Source: Haematobia irritans | Lineage: Eukaryota; Arthropoda; Insecta; Diptera; Muscidae | NCBI RefSeq assembly: GCF_050003625.1 | Contig: NC_134398.1 | Location: 69,696,891 to 69,760,890 of the forward strand | DNA length: 64,000 nucleotides | Direction of reading: 5' to 3' | Part shown: piece by piece, positions 30,982 to 40,523 of the stretch | Layout of the letters: every line of letters starts with the position of its first letter | Position numbering within the stretch: the stretch's first letter is position 1 | Notes under the pieces: generated by a model | What the model was told of the DNA's origin: nothing | Databases searched by the model: none | What the model saw: only the letters and a program-made list of their open reading frames with translations | Program-made: the position numbers and the translations under genes

Positions 30982-33900
30982 ATGGATAAAGAAAACAAGA
31001 AACCCGGTATCAAACTAATGAATGGCGTTATAATTTCAAATCCAATTTCCCAAAATTACCTAAAACAACGTAAAGTTGACCAAACTACAGGTATAAGTGA
31101 TAATTTTAACAATAATACAGTAACGGCTTCCCGGCTTAAAGATACCATAGAGAAGTTAGAAGGTAAAAAATATATATGCATTGATTTGTCTATAAATCTA
31201 AGTGAATTTCTTTAAATTAAACACTGTCGTAAGACAAAACAGCATAATAATGGAAGCCATTGTCACGCAGAAAGTTTTAACTGAGAAACTTTTGGGTAAA
31301 GAGAAACGGTAAATTAATTTGAGAAAGTCCTTTCCTATAACAGGTTAGCTGATAAGTCCCCGGTCTAACAAAGAAAAACACATTTTTTTTGTCAAAATTC
31401 GTTTTTATTATTCAACATAGTTCCCTTCAAGAGCGATACAACGATTATAACGACCTTCCAATTTTTTGATACCATTTTGGTAGTTAGTACTCCTTCGGTT
31501 TTGCCTAATAAGCCTCAGTTTCGGCGATCACCTCTTCATTGCAGCCAAATTTTTTCCCTGCGAGCATCCTTTTGAGGTCTGAGAACAAGAAAAAGTCGCT
31601 GGCGGCCAGATCTGGAGAATACGGTGGGTGTGGAAGCAAATCATGAATTTTTGCAATCGTTCTCAATGACTTGTGGCACGGTGCGTTGTCTTGGTGGAAC
31701 AACACTTTTTTCTTCTCCATATGGGGCTGTTTTGACCTTCAAACGCTCCCATAACGCCATATAATAGTCACTGTTGATGGTTTTTCCCTTCTCAAGATAA
31801 TCGATAAAAATTATTCCATGCGCATCCCAAAAAACAAAGGCCATTACTTTGCCAGCGGACTTTTGAGTCTTTCCACGCTTTGGAGACGGTTCACCGTTCG
31901 CTGTCCACTCAGCCGACTGTCGATTAGACTCAGGGGTATAGTGATGGAGCCATGTTTCATCCATTGTCACATATCGACGGAAAAACTCGGGTGTATTACG
32001 AGTTAACAGCTGCAAACACCGCTCGGAATCATCAACACGTTGTTGTTTTTGGTCAAATGTGAGCTCGCGCGGCACCCATTTTGCAGAGAGCTTCCGCATA
32101 TCCAAATTTTGATGAATGATATGACCAACACGTTCCTTTGATATCTTTAAGGCCTCTGCTATCTCGATCAACTTCATTTTACGGTCATTCAAAATAATTT
32201 TTTGGATTTTTTTTTTATGTTTTCGTCGGTAACTACCTCTTTCGGGCGTCCACTGCGTTCACCGTCCTCCGTGCTCATTTCACCACGCTTGAATTTTGCA
32301 TACCAATCAATTATTGTTGATTTCCCTGGGGCAGAGTCCGGAAACTCATTATCAAGCCAAGTGTTTGCTTCCACATTATTTTTTCCCTTCAGAAAACAGT
32401 ATTTTATCAAAACACGAAATTCCTTTTTATACCCTTCACCACTACTGTGGTACAGGGTATAATAAGTTTGTGCATTTGTATGTAACGCCAAGAAGGAGTA
32501 ATCATAGACCAACCTTTTAGTATACGGATCGGCTTAGAATTAAATTCTGAGTCGATTTAGCGATGTCCGTCTGTCTGTCTGTCTGTCCGTCTATCTGTCT
32601 GTTGATGTATTTTTGTGTGCAAAGTACAGCTCGCAGTTTTAGTCCGATTGTCCTAAAATTTGGTATAGGGTCCTGTTTCGGCTCAAAGACGATCCCTATT
32701 GATTTTGGATAAAATCGGTTCAGATTTAGATATAGCTGCCATATATATTTTTCACCTATCTGGTCATAATTGGCGTGTATATCAACCGATCTTCCTAAAA
32801 TTCCGTACATCTGAATATATTATGGGTCTCGAAAAACTTGCAAAATATCAGCCAAATCGGTTCAGATTTAGATATAGCTCCCATATATAGCTTTCGCCCG
32901 ATTTACACTCATTTGCCCACAGAGGCCAATTTTTAACTCCGATTTAGTTGAAATTTTGCACAGGGAGTAGAATTAGCATTGTAACTATGAGTGCCAAATT
33001 TGGTTGAAATCGGTTCAGATTTGGATATATTTCCCATATATAGCTTTCGCCCGATTTACACTCATATGACCACAGAGGCCAATTTTTAACTCCGAGTTAG
33101 TTGAAATTTTGCACAGGGATTAGAATTAGCATTGTAGCTATGCGTGCCAAATTTGGTTGACATCGGTTCAGATTTAGATATAGCTCGCATATATATGTTT
33201 TTCTGATTTCGACAAAAATGGTCAAAATACGAACATTTCCCTTTTAAAATCGCCTCTATTGAGTCGAAAAGTTGTAAAAATTACTCTAATTTTCCTCTAC
33301 TTCTAATACATGTATATCGAGCGACAAATCACAAATAAAAGTTTGTGAAGTTTCCTTATCGGTTCAGATTTAGATATAGCTCGCATATATATGTTTTTCT
33401 GATTTCGACAAAAATGGTCAAAATACGAACATTTCCCTTTTAAAATCGCCTCTATTGAGTCGAAAAGTTGTAAAAATTACTCTAATTTTCCTCTACTTCT
33501 AATACATGTATATCGAGCGACAAATCACAAATAAAAGTTTGTGAAGTTTCCTTATCGAAAATTTAGATCTACAAAGTGGTGAAGGGTATAATATAGTCGG
33601 CCCCGCCCGACTTTAGATTTTTCTTACTTGTTTTTTCTTCCATTTTTTCACTATAACAAAAGTTGCTTCACAAAAGACGCTCTATCTCACAAACTAATTC
33701 ACTTACAGACGTCAAATTTTGACACGAATCATTTGAAGGTTGGTACTATATAAAAATAATATGCATTTAATACTAGCGACGCCATCTATGTGTCAGACCG
33801 GGGACTTATCAGCCTGTTACAAACACCAGATGATTTGACAAAGACGAACAATACCATTAATGAAAGTAACAGCTCAAACTATGTAGGTATTTTGTTATTT

Positions 33901-35244
33901 TACTACAAATTTAAAAATTGAAAATTAATTATTTCAGGCTCTTTGTACACGCAAAAAAAATAATTCTTTCCTCCCAAACGAAATTTTAGACATTCTCATT
34001 TCTCATTTACTTTTCGCTGTAAGAAAGTTTATTTGGAATAAAAGTATATTCGTTTTGTGATAAACCTGTATTCTTTTCCAGGATGTAAAAACAATTTCAT
34101 AAAGACTAACTCAAAAAAAAAAACATTCTTTTCTGACTAATTGCATTTTCCCTCACATCTTTCTTACTTCCACGAGGTTTTTTAGTTCTTAGCGCCTTTT
34201 TCTGTAGTACAAAGAATGCAGAAGAAATTATTCGATATTATACATTTTTTAAATTTTACCTTTCGCCTGGACGGAGAATCGAAACGCGGACCATGCTATT
34301 TGTAAGCCAACACACTATCCACTGAGCTATGTTGTTGTTATTGTCATCAATAGATAACTATCCATATAAGTTATATTTATATAGCATAGCTTGCGGCGCC
34401 CACGAGCCGATTAAACAAACTTTATTTAACAGAAACATACATTTAGTTGGACACCATGGACCAGTGGTAGCTACGTCCGCCTTGCATGCCAAGGGCCGTG
34501 GGTTCGATCCCTGCTTCGACCGAACACCAAAAAGTTTTTTTTTGTTTTTTTTTTACATATATTCCAGATATGTTCGGAAGATTCCGAAAAGATGTTCAAT
34601 ATTACATACAAATATATTAACTTTTTACTATGAACTCTAAAATGTGTTTTATTAAAGACTTAACGTTAGAAAAGCGCTTGATATGAACGAAATGGACTAC
34701 CTTTTTAGTTCAAAAATAGTTTTTTTATTAAAAAAAATAAAAAATTTTGTTATAAACGAATTTTTATGGTGATAAAAGTTTGAGAATTTCGAAGCCATTC
34801 AAAAAACTCTAAGAAAAGAAAAACGTTTTCGGTACACGTTTTCCAAACGTTTTTTTTTTGCGGTATGTCTTCGCTCCTTAACGCAAAATTACATAAAACG
34901 TTGACAGGATTTTTTTTGGTGGAGCTCATTTTATTGCCTCCAATATTGATGGTATACATGGAAAACTGGCAATAAAAAACGTGAAAAGGGTGTTCGATAT
35001 AAAAGCAAATCGGTTTGTTATATTCTTTCTTATATAGTTTTTGTTTTTTTTTTTTTAATTTTCCAGATGCGATGGGGAAGATGATCCGGTAAAAGCGCTA
35101 ATAAATGCTTTTAAGCTTAATATTGTAAAACAACAATATTGTAAAACAACGTCACTTCCAGTCAGTGTGCGTGATGAAGAATTTGAAACCCAACAGCAAC
35201 TGAGCCAATTTAATAAAAAAAATGTTACCAAAATATTAATTTAA
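30982..35244 (+). CDS. unrecognised small protein gene, multi-exon, transposon-riddled
   Basis: Exon 1 is 30982-31162 (MDKENKKPGIKLMNG..., ending LKDTIEKLE). Exon 2 is 31203-31295, or starting 31257; it contains IVTQKVLTEKLL. Exon 3 is 33830-33886 (DDLTKTNNTINESN). A proposed 7-nt microexon is at 33938-33944. The terminal exon is 35067-35244 (CDGEDDPVKALINAFKLNIV...KKNVTKILI, stop). With these, the frame is open for about 171 aa. The intron after exon 2 is about 55 bp once Himar1 (31340-33817) is removed. The intron before the last exon begins exactly at a TIR2-D insertion that changes its donor from gtatgt to gtacac. The product is hydrophilic, Lys/Asn/Asp-rich, with a probable short coiled coil (LKDTIEKLE...LTEKLLDDL). 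Family unknown. Exon 2 start and the microexon are uncertain, so this may also be a pseudogene. Confidence 0.5.
32429..33631 (+). repeat. TATACCC-hairpin repeat inserted in mariner
   Basis: A complete-looking copy: starts atacccttcaccactactgt with its hairpin partner 'acagggtataataag', then 'gtctgtctgtctgtccgtct'. Units with 'cggttcagatttagatatagct' follow, ending 'gtggtgaagggtataatata', 'gtcgg' and 'ttcttacttg'. It is inserted in the T-run next to the mariner start codon, so it is younger than the mariner. Class uncertain; similar hairpin-headed repeats are widespread in flies. Confidence 0.8.
33162..33553. repeat. exact 196-bp tandem duplication
   Basis: The unit starting 'atcggttcagatttagatat' and ending 'gtttgtgaagtttcctt' occurs twice in direct succession (33162-33357, 33358-33553) with no difference I could find. 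This marks a recent duplication inside the TATACCC repeat. Confidence 0.85.
34263..34332 (-). other. tRNA-like module A
   Basis: The minus strand reads 'agctcagtggatagtgtgtt' (A-box-like; the 59806 copy has a perfect TAGCTCAGTGG) and, about 30 nt on, a B-box-like TTTCGATTCTCC, followed by 'gtccaggcgaaagg'. About 70 nt with tRNA-like spacing, but the acceptor stem does not pair well and there is no terminator T-run where a tRNA gene would have one. Not an intact tRNA gene. Confidence 0.65.
34450..34522 (+). other. tRNA-like module B (SINE-head type)
   Basis: 'acaccatggaccagtggtag' (degenerate A-box), 'cgccttgcatgcc', then the B-box GGTTCGATCCC and 'tgcttcgaccgaac'. It is the same head as the SINE copies, here inside a TIR element and pointing away from module A. 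Confidence 0.65.
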
Positions 35245-35644
35245 GTAACTTTTTTTGTTTTTATTATTATTTTTTTATAAATTTATTTTACTTGTTTTTG
35301 TTACAATGAATTATTTTATTTTTTTACATTAATTCGAAACAAAATCATTTACATATATAAACATCTATTTTATTAACCAACCACAAAGTACCTCACAATG
35401 AGTTAGATATTGGTTAATAATGTAAGAGGACATTATTAGTTACCCATTTAGTGACTAGTTTATGGTAAGCTGGTGACAACTGTATAATTAGCTAGTCAGT
35501 CAGTAACTTTTGGTTAGCTGAAACTTATGCAGAGGTGAATGAGAACTGTCTCGTTCCAATGACAACACATGTTAAAACTGAATAGGATTTACATGGGAAA
35601 TGGGTGGGATTTTGCGTCACCTGTGATTCAGTTTTGATTAACCA

Positions 35645-36680
35645 CCCAGCAAAAAATTTGGAAGTTCTTCCAAAGGCACAACTTTAAAAGCACTTCCAGA
35701 AGATGTACTCCCAATGATGTTCTTTATTTTAACTACACTGAAAGTTATTTTAATTCATTTTTATAACATGCTTTTTCATATTTTTAATGGGTAATTTTAA
35801 CTTTTTTTGTTTCAAAAACAGAGCAAGAATTCGTAAAATGGCACAAATTATTTAAATTTTGTAGAAAAAAATGCTAAATCCAATCTGAAAAAATTGTGAA
35901 TTTTTGAAAATATTTGAAGTCAAACGTTTCAGACAAGCGTTAGAATCCATTAAAAATTATAAAAAATATTTTTACAAAATATCAAAGAATTTTTTAATTT
36001 ACATCCAAAACATTGAATTCGGATCACACCTAAAAAAGTGATGCAAATTCAGTGCAACGGCTGTTGAAATGGAGGACTTCCGTCCTATGATAAGCCCATG
36101 TCAAATTCATCGCTTCTGTGTCAATTTTGCACCACGTCCAGACCCAAAAATATCATTTTCACTAATTTTTAGGAGACTTTTTGCAAAATTGGCGCAGAAG
36201 CGATGAATTTAACATGGGCTTATCATAGGACGGATGTCCACCATTTTTACAGCTGTTGCATCACTTCTTAAGGCGTGATGCGAATTAAGTGGGTTGGATA
36301 TATATTGATAAATTATGTGATATTTTGACAAATAAATAATTTTTACGTCTTTTCATGATTTTTATTGCATTATAAGGCTTGCCTGGAACGTTTGACTTCA
36401 TATATTTTCATAAATTCCATATTGTTTTAGAATGGATATAGACATTAAAAAAATAATAATAATTTGTACCATTTTATTAACTCTTCTCTATATTTAACCT
36501 ATTTCATAAAAAAAGGTAAAATTACCCATTAAAATAATTATGAAAAGAGCGAGTTATAAAAAATTGACTCAAATTAACTTCCTGTGCAATTGAAATAAAG
36601 AACATCTTTGGGAGGACATATTTGAAAGAGCTTTTAAAGTTGTGCCTTTAGAATAACTTCCAAATTTTTTTGTTGCTGGG
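35645..36680. mobile_element. TIR2-F foldback: two head-to-head copies
   Basis: 35645-36185 is a minus-oriented TIR2-F copy (CCCAGCAAAAAATTTGGAAG start). 36186-36680 is a plus-oriented copy ending ...AACTTCCAAATTTTTTTGTTGCTGGG. Together they form an imperfect 1-kb palindrome with CCCAGC/GCTGGG outer ends; the flanks CA and TA differ by one base. The inner junction lacks the first about 60 bp of the plus copy. Confidence 0.7.
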
Positions 36681-36689
36681 TAATTTAAA

Positions 36690-36945
36690 GTTATATGTAC
36701 ACTGTTAGAAAAATATGTTTTTCATAGGTTCCCATATAAACAAAATGTGTTTCGGGCAGAATTTTTAAACACAATATATTTAAGAGCAAACATGTAATGT
36801 TCCTAAACTAACACTAAATGTTTGGGACACATGTGTTAATATGTTGGAATATATTGTATTTGGGGCATGAATGTTTCATAAAAATAATATGTGTGAATGA
36901 AAACATGTATAAATTTACAAATTTCGAGTAAACATATTGAGATAT
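36690..36945 (-). repeat. diverged TIR2-E-type fragment
   Basis: 'aaatatgtttttcataggtt...aaacacaatatatttaagag...aacatgtaatgttc...gtttgggacac' follows the order of the right part of TIR2-E (reverse orientation) but is more diverged. An unrecognised stretch with 'gagagcgacagagagagagt' follows to 37180. Confidence 0.5.
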
Positions 36946-37149
36946 TTTATTCAGAGAGCGACAGAGAGAGAGTATAGAGAAAGCTACCGAGATGGAAACC
37001 GGGAGGGTTGACGAAAGATATCAACATAACACAGCGACAGAATGAAAAGAGAGCAATTTCTATGAAACCGCTTGTATGTTGTTTCGGAAAACTGTTTTAT
37101 GATAAGGCCAAAAATTTGATTAAGTCTAAAGTTTAAATATTATTAAGTC

Positions 37150-37500
37150 TAAATATTATTTAATTTGAATATTAGCATGAGTATTCGGAGTAAAGAGAAT
37201 AGACATTCAGAACCCAGAGAATAGACATTTGAAAAAAAAACCGCACGTGTTGTCGCGTTGAGAGCAGCATTTTATGTATGTGTGGACATGTGTTTTGTTT
37301 ATCATTTTGGCATTATGGGCACAATTTTTTTTTCTTGGTTCGTTAAAAGAAATCGGAACGTACGAGGAGAAAGTCAAAATATTCAGGCAAAGGAAATTAA
37401 CATTAAGAAAAACGATGGAAAATATACAAAAATTACAAAGGGATCTTCATAAAAATAACGAAATGGCACTATACTATTTTTAGAGTTGCAACAGTAAAAT
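37150..37500 (+). repeat. repeated coding-like segment with a membrane helix
   Basis: The frame 37274-37483 reads MYVWTCVLFIILALWAQFFFLGSLKEIGTYEEK... followed by a basic stretch: one hydrophobic helix, then charged residues. The same DNA (from 'gagtattcggagtaaag' to 'attcaggcaaaggaaatta') is present at 47670-48020 plus 49755-49880, where an hAT splits it and the frame is shifted. It is a repeat and may hold a relic of a short membrane protein. No family recognised. Confidence 0.4.
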
Positions 37501-38279
37501 GAAAAAAGCAGGAAACAGTTAAAAATTAAATTGTAAAATCTAAAAAAACAAAGTTTAGTTCCTCTTTATTAATAAATAGTCCAAGAGAAGTTGACGACCA
37601 CCTTCAAATATAAAAGCGGGCATTAAGTTCGAGTTATGCATCTAAAACAATTGAAATAGTTTATTTTCATTAAAATGAATTATTAAAGAAAATTAAAAGG
37701 CAAACCAGGGTCATTTTAGAGCGATAATGCCAACTTAATACCGGCCTTAAAGGTAAAAATAAAATTAAGTACAAAACACAATAAGTTTGAAATGCATTTA
37801 AAATAAATTTATGTGTATATTATAAAATTATTTATGTATGTTTATACTCGACTCCACGTTCTTCTTTTGTTAGAGTTTTTGAATTCCTTCCAAAATTTCA
37901 AACTTTTATACCAAAAACAGTTTTTTGTTACAAAATTGCTATTTTTGCAATAAAAATAATATTTTATCCAAAAACTCAGTCCATTTCGTTAATATCAAGA
38001 GCTTTTTCTGACTGTAAATCTTTAATAACCCACATTTCGAAGTTTCATTACAAAAATTTAATACAGTATAAATATAAATGTGTAAATTAAAAAAAAATTG
38101 TGTTCTGTCGGAGCAGGGATTGCACCCACCACCCTTTGAATGCAAGGCAGACATGCTAACCACTGCTCCACGTTGCCAACAAATGTATGATTTTGTTAAA
38201 TAATGTTATGTTTGCATGGGCTCGTGGGCGCTGCAAACTATGCTATATAAATGTAACTTATAACGATAATTGTCTACTG

Positions 38280-39256
38280 CACGGATGAAAAAGACTGTTT
38301 TTCATATGTTTGGCTATAAACATTATATGTTTGGAACACAAATTTTTAAACACAATATTTTTGAGTGCAAGCATATAATGTTCATAAACTAGCATAACAT
38401 GTTTGGGACATATATGTTAATATGTTAGAACATATTATGTTTGGGACATAAAATGTTTTTAAATATAATATGCGTGGATGCAAACATATACTAATTTAGA
38501 AATAGCCTACAAACATATATGTGTTTAGTAGCTTGGAGCGCTATTTAACAGGGAGCGATATTGAATTAAGTTGGTGGTTGTTGCTTGTTATTACAAAATT
38601 AACATTTTATTTTCCCTTGGGCAATTGATCAGCTACTTCTTTGATCCTTACAAACTGTGTGGTCCGCTGTTCGAATCCCCGTCCGGCAAAAGGTAAAATT
38701 AAAATAAAAAAAATCATAAAATTGAATAATTTCTTCTACAATGTTTGTATTACAGAAAAAGGTGCTAAGAACTAAAAAATCTCGTGGAAGTGAGAAAGAT
38801 GTGAGGGAATATACAATTAGGCAGAAACAAAATTTTGAGCATTCAGGTCGAAAACCTATGTTGTTAGCACCTATATTACCTGTTTATTTTCATAATTCAT
38901 TATTATTGTAAATATATAAATAAATAAATAAAATTTTGAGCACAATATTGTTTGGGAGAATTTTTTTTAAGCATATAATATTTTTGGGTGCAAAATGCTT
39001 CCAAATATATTATATGTTCACATAATAACATATTGTTTTTTGGAAGACAACATTATTGAATTTGGATGCAAAAATACAAAATGTTTGGAACTTAGACTAC
39101 CCAAACATATATTGTTTAGACCAATATGCTTTCAAACATATTATATATTGGAAGAGATCAAACATATAAATGTTTGGGCAATACCCAAAAATGTATATGC
39201 TTGAAGCAAAATATGTTTGGGAGTATATGTTACAGAAGCGATTTTTTGTGAGCGTG
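38280..39256 (-). mobile_element. TIR2-E element copy B, TSD TG proved by empty site
   Basis: 977 bp, minus orientation: CACGGATGAAAAAGACTG at the left, GCGATTTTTTGTGAGCGTG at the right. TG flanks (38278-38279, 39257-39258). The unfilled target 'ctgcTGgtgactataac' is visible in the sister TIR2-D copy near 52068-52085. Carries a tRNA-like module at 38615-38692 (plus). Confidence 0.85.
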
Positions 39257-39398
39257 TGGTGACTATAACAGCTACGTAGCCCAGTGAATAGAGTGTTGGC
39301 TTACAAACTGTATGGTCCTCGGTTTGATTCTCCGTCCAGGCGAAAGGTAAAATTTATAAAATTTATTAAATTGAATAATTTCTTCAACATTATTTGTA

Positions 39399-40331
39399 AA
39401 GGGTGATTTGTTAAGAGCTTGATAACTTTTTTTTTTTAAAAAACGCATAAAATTTGCAAAATCTCATCGGTTCTTTATTTGAAACGTTAGATTGGTCCAT
39501 GACATTTACTTTTTGAAGATAATTTCATTTAAATGTTGACCGCGGCTGCGTCTTAGGTGGTCCATTCGGAAAGTCCAATTTTGGGCAACTTTTTCGAGCA
39601 TTTCGGCCGGAATAGCCCGAATTTCTTCGGAAATGTTGTCTTCCAAAGCTGGAATAGTTGCTGGCTTATTTCTGTAGACTTTAGACTTGACGTAGCCCCA
39701 CAAAAAATAGTCTAAAGGCGTCAAATCGCATGATCTTGGTGGCCAACTTACCGGTCCATTTCTTGAGATGAATTGTTCTCCGAAGTTTTCCCTCAAAATG
39801 GCCATAGAATCGCGAGCTGTGTGGCATGTAGCGCCATCTTGTTGAAACCACATGTCAACCAAGTTCAGTTCTTCCATTTTTGGCAACAAAAAGTTTGTTA
39901 GCATCGAACGATAGCGATCGCCATTCACCGTAACGTTGCGTCCAACAGCATCTTTGAAAAAATACGGTCCAATGATTCCACCAGCGTACAAACCACACCA
40001 AACAGTGCATTTTTCGGGATGCATGGGCAGTTCTTGAACGGCTTCTGGTTGCTCTTCACTCCAAATGCGGCAATTTTGCTTATTTACGTAGCCATTCAAC
40101 CAGAAATGAGCCTCATCGCTGAACAAAATTTGTCGATAAAAAAGCGGATTTTCTGCCAACTTTTCTAGGGCCCATTCACTGAAAATTCGACGTTGTGGCA
40201 GATCGTAAGTCTATTCATGATGAAATGTCAAAGCATACTGAGCATCTTTCTCTTTGACACCATGTCTGAAATCCCACGTGATCTGTCAAATACTAATGCA
40301 TGAAAATCCTAACCTCAAAAGAATCACCCTT
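39399..40331 (-). mobile_element. DD41D mariner, internally deleted copy 2
   Basis: 933 bp with ends AAGGGTGATT and AATCACCCTT and TA flanks (39397-39398, 40332-40333). Inserted into the TIR2-D core 'cattatttgTAttacag'. Differs from copy 1 by single-base indels and at the 5'-most coding stretch ('ggcagatcgtaag' versus 'ggctcgttagtaag'), so the two were not simply copied from one another. Confidence 0.9.
39506..40159 (-). pseudogene. DD41D transposase catalytic domain, 5' truncated
   Basis: 217 codons open on the minus strand: ENPLFYRQILFSDEAHFWL (first D), WFQQDGATCHTARDS (second D), PRSCDLTPLDYFLWGYVKS (third D, 41 residues after the second), and C-terminus GQHLNEIIFKK. The complete catalytic triad is in frame. 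The N-terminal paired HTH domain (roughly the first 120-150 residues of a full protein) and its start are gone, and upstream of 40159 the frame meets a stop. It cannot act alone. Confidence 0.88.
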
Positions 40332-40523
40332 TATTACAGAAAAAGGTGCCAAGAACTAAAAAATTTCGTGGAAGTGAAAAAGATGTTCCCTCAGAACAAT
40401 CTTCTTTGGGGAAAATTCTTCCAAGCATATAATATTTTTGGGCTCAAACTGCTTCCAAACATATAATATGTTCACATACAACAAACATATTGATGTTTCG
40501 GCAGTATCCTATAATATATGTGC

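Larger units (their letters stand above)
31505..33644 (-). pseudogene. Himar1-like transposase, broken
   Basis: Minus-strand pieces match the irritans-type mariner protein closely: KKEFRVLIKYCFLKGKN, GKSTIIDWYAKFKRGEM, RPKEVVTDENIKK (HTH region), RRYVTMDETWLHHYTPESN (first catalytic D), VLFHQDNAPCHKS (second D), and YSPDLAASDFFLFSDLK (third D, DD34D type). Inactivating damage: a frameshift after ENIKK near 32195, a frameshift near 31720, a small in-frame loss before LLPHPPY, a stop after AETEAY, and a 1.2 kb repeat within the first codons. Not functional. Confidence 0.92.
31340..33817 (-). mobile_element. Himar1-like mariner, interrupted
   Basis: The left TIR reads ACAGGTTAGCTGATAAGTCC through CCGGTCT. 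The right end is its inverse but lacks 4 bp (acagg-ctgataagtccccgg). TA flanks both sides (31338-31339, 33818-33819). Subtracting the 1.2 kb repeat inserted at 32429-33631 leaves about 1.28 kb, the normal length for irritans-subfamily mariners. Confidence 0.9.
33948..34863 (+). mobile_element. TIR2-D element copy b with divergent tRNA-like pair
   Basis: Starts CACGCAAAAAAAATAATTC and ends GTTTTCCAAACG then TTTTTTTTTGCGG (last bases eroded from GCGTG). TA flanks at 33946-33947 and 34864-34865. Contains the core 'ctcacatctttcttacttcc...ttagttcttagcgcc' also found in TIR2-E, tRNA-like module A on the minus strand, a conserved about 115-bp spacer, then module B on the plus strand. No protein frame. 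Confidence 0.78.
37860..40400 (-). mobile_element. TIR2-D composite copy c, split twice
   Basis: A minus-oriented TIR2-D copy: 'cttcttttgttagagttttt...' at the left, module B (38104-38178, minus), the conserved spacer, module A (39271-39343, plus) and the core '...aaggtgccaagaactaaaaaatttcgtgg'. It is interrupted by TIR2-E (38280-39256) in the spacer and by a DD41D mariner (39399-40331) beyond module A. Its outer right end merges into TIR2-E-type 'aaacatat' sequence. Confidence 0.65.

Noticed and set aside
31505..33644. active Himar1 transposase
   Set aside because: Frameshifts, a premature stop, a 4-bp TIR deletion and a 1.2 kb insertion at the start codon make activity impossible.
33945..34980. 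longer coding exon following 33938
   Set aside because: After removal of the TIR2-D element the frames meet stops or need an indel in a T-run. A reading ...GFFFGGAHFIASNIDG... exists only with an added base, so it was not called.
38995..39204. 69-codon frame (...LYVHIITYCFLEDN...) found also at 24335, 40561 and 53024
   Set aside because: Conserved only because TIR2-E copies are nearly identical; composed of aaacatat-type DNA blocks with no start or regulatory context.
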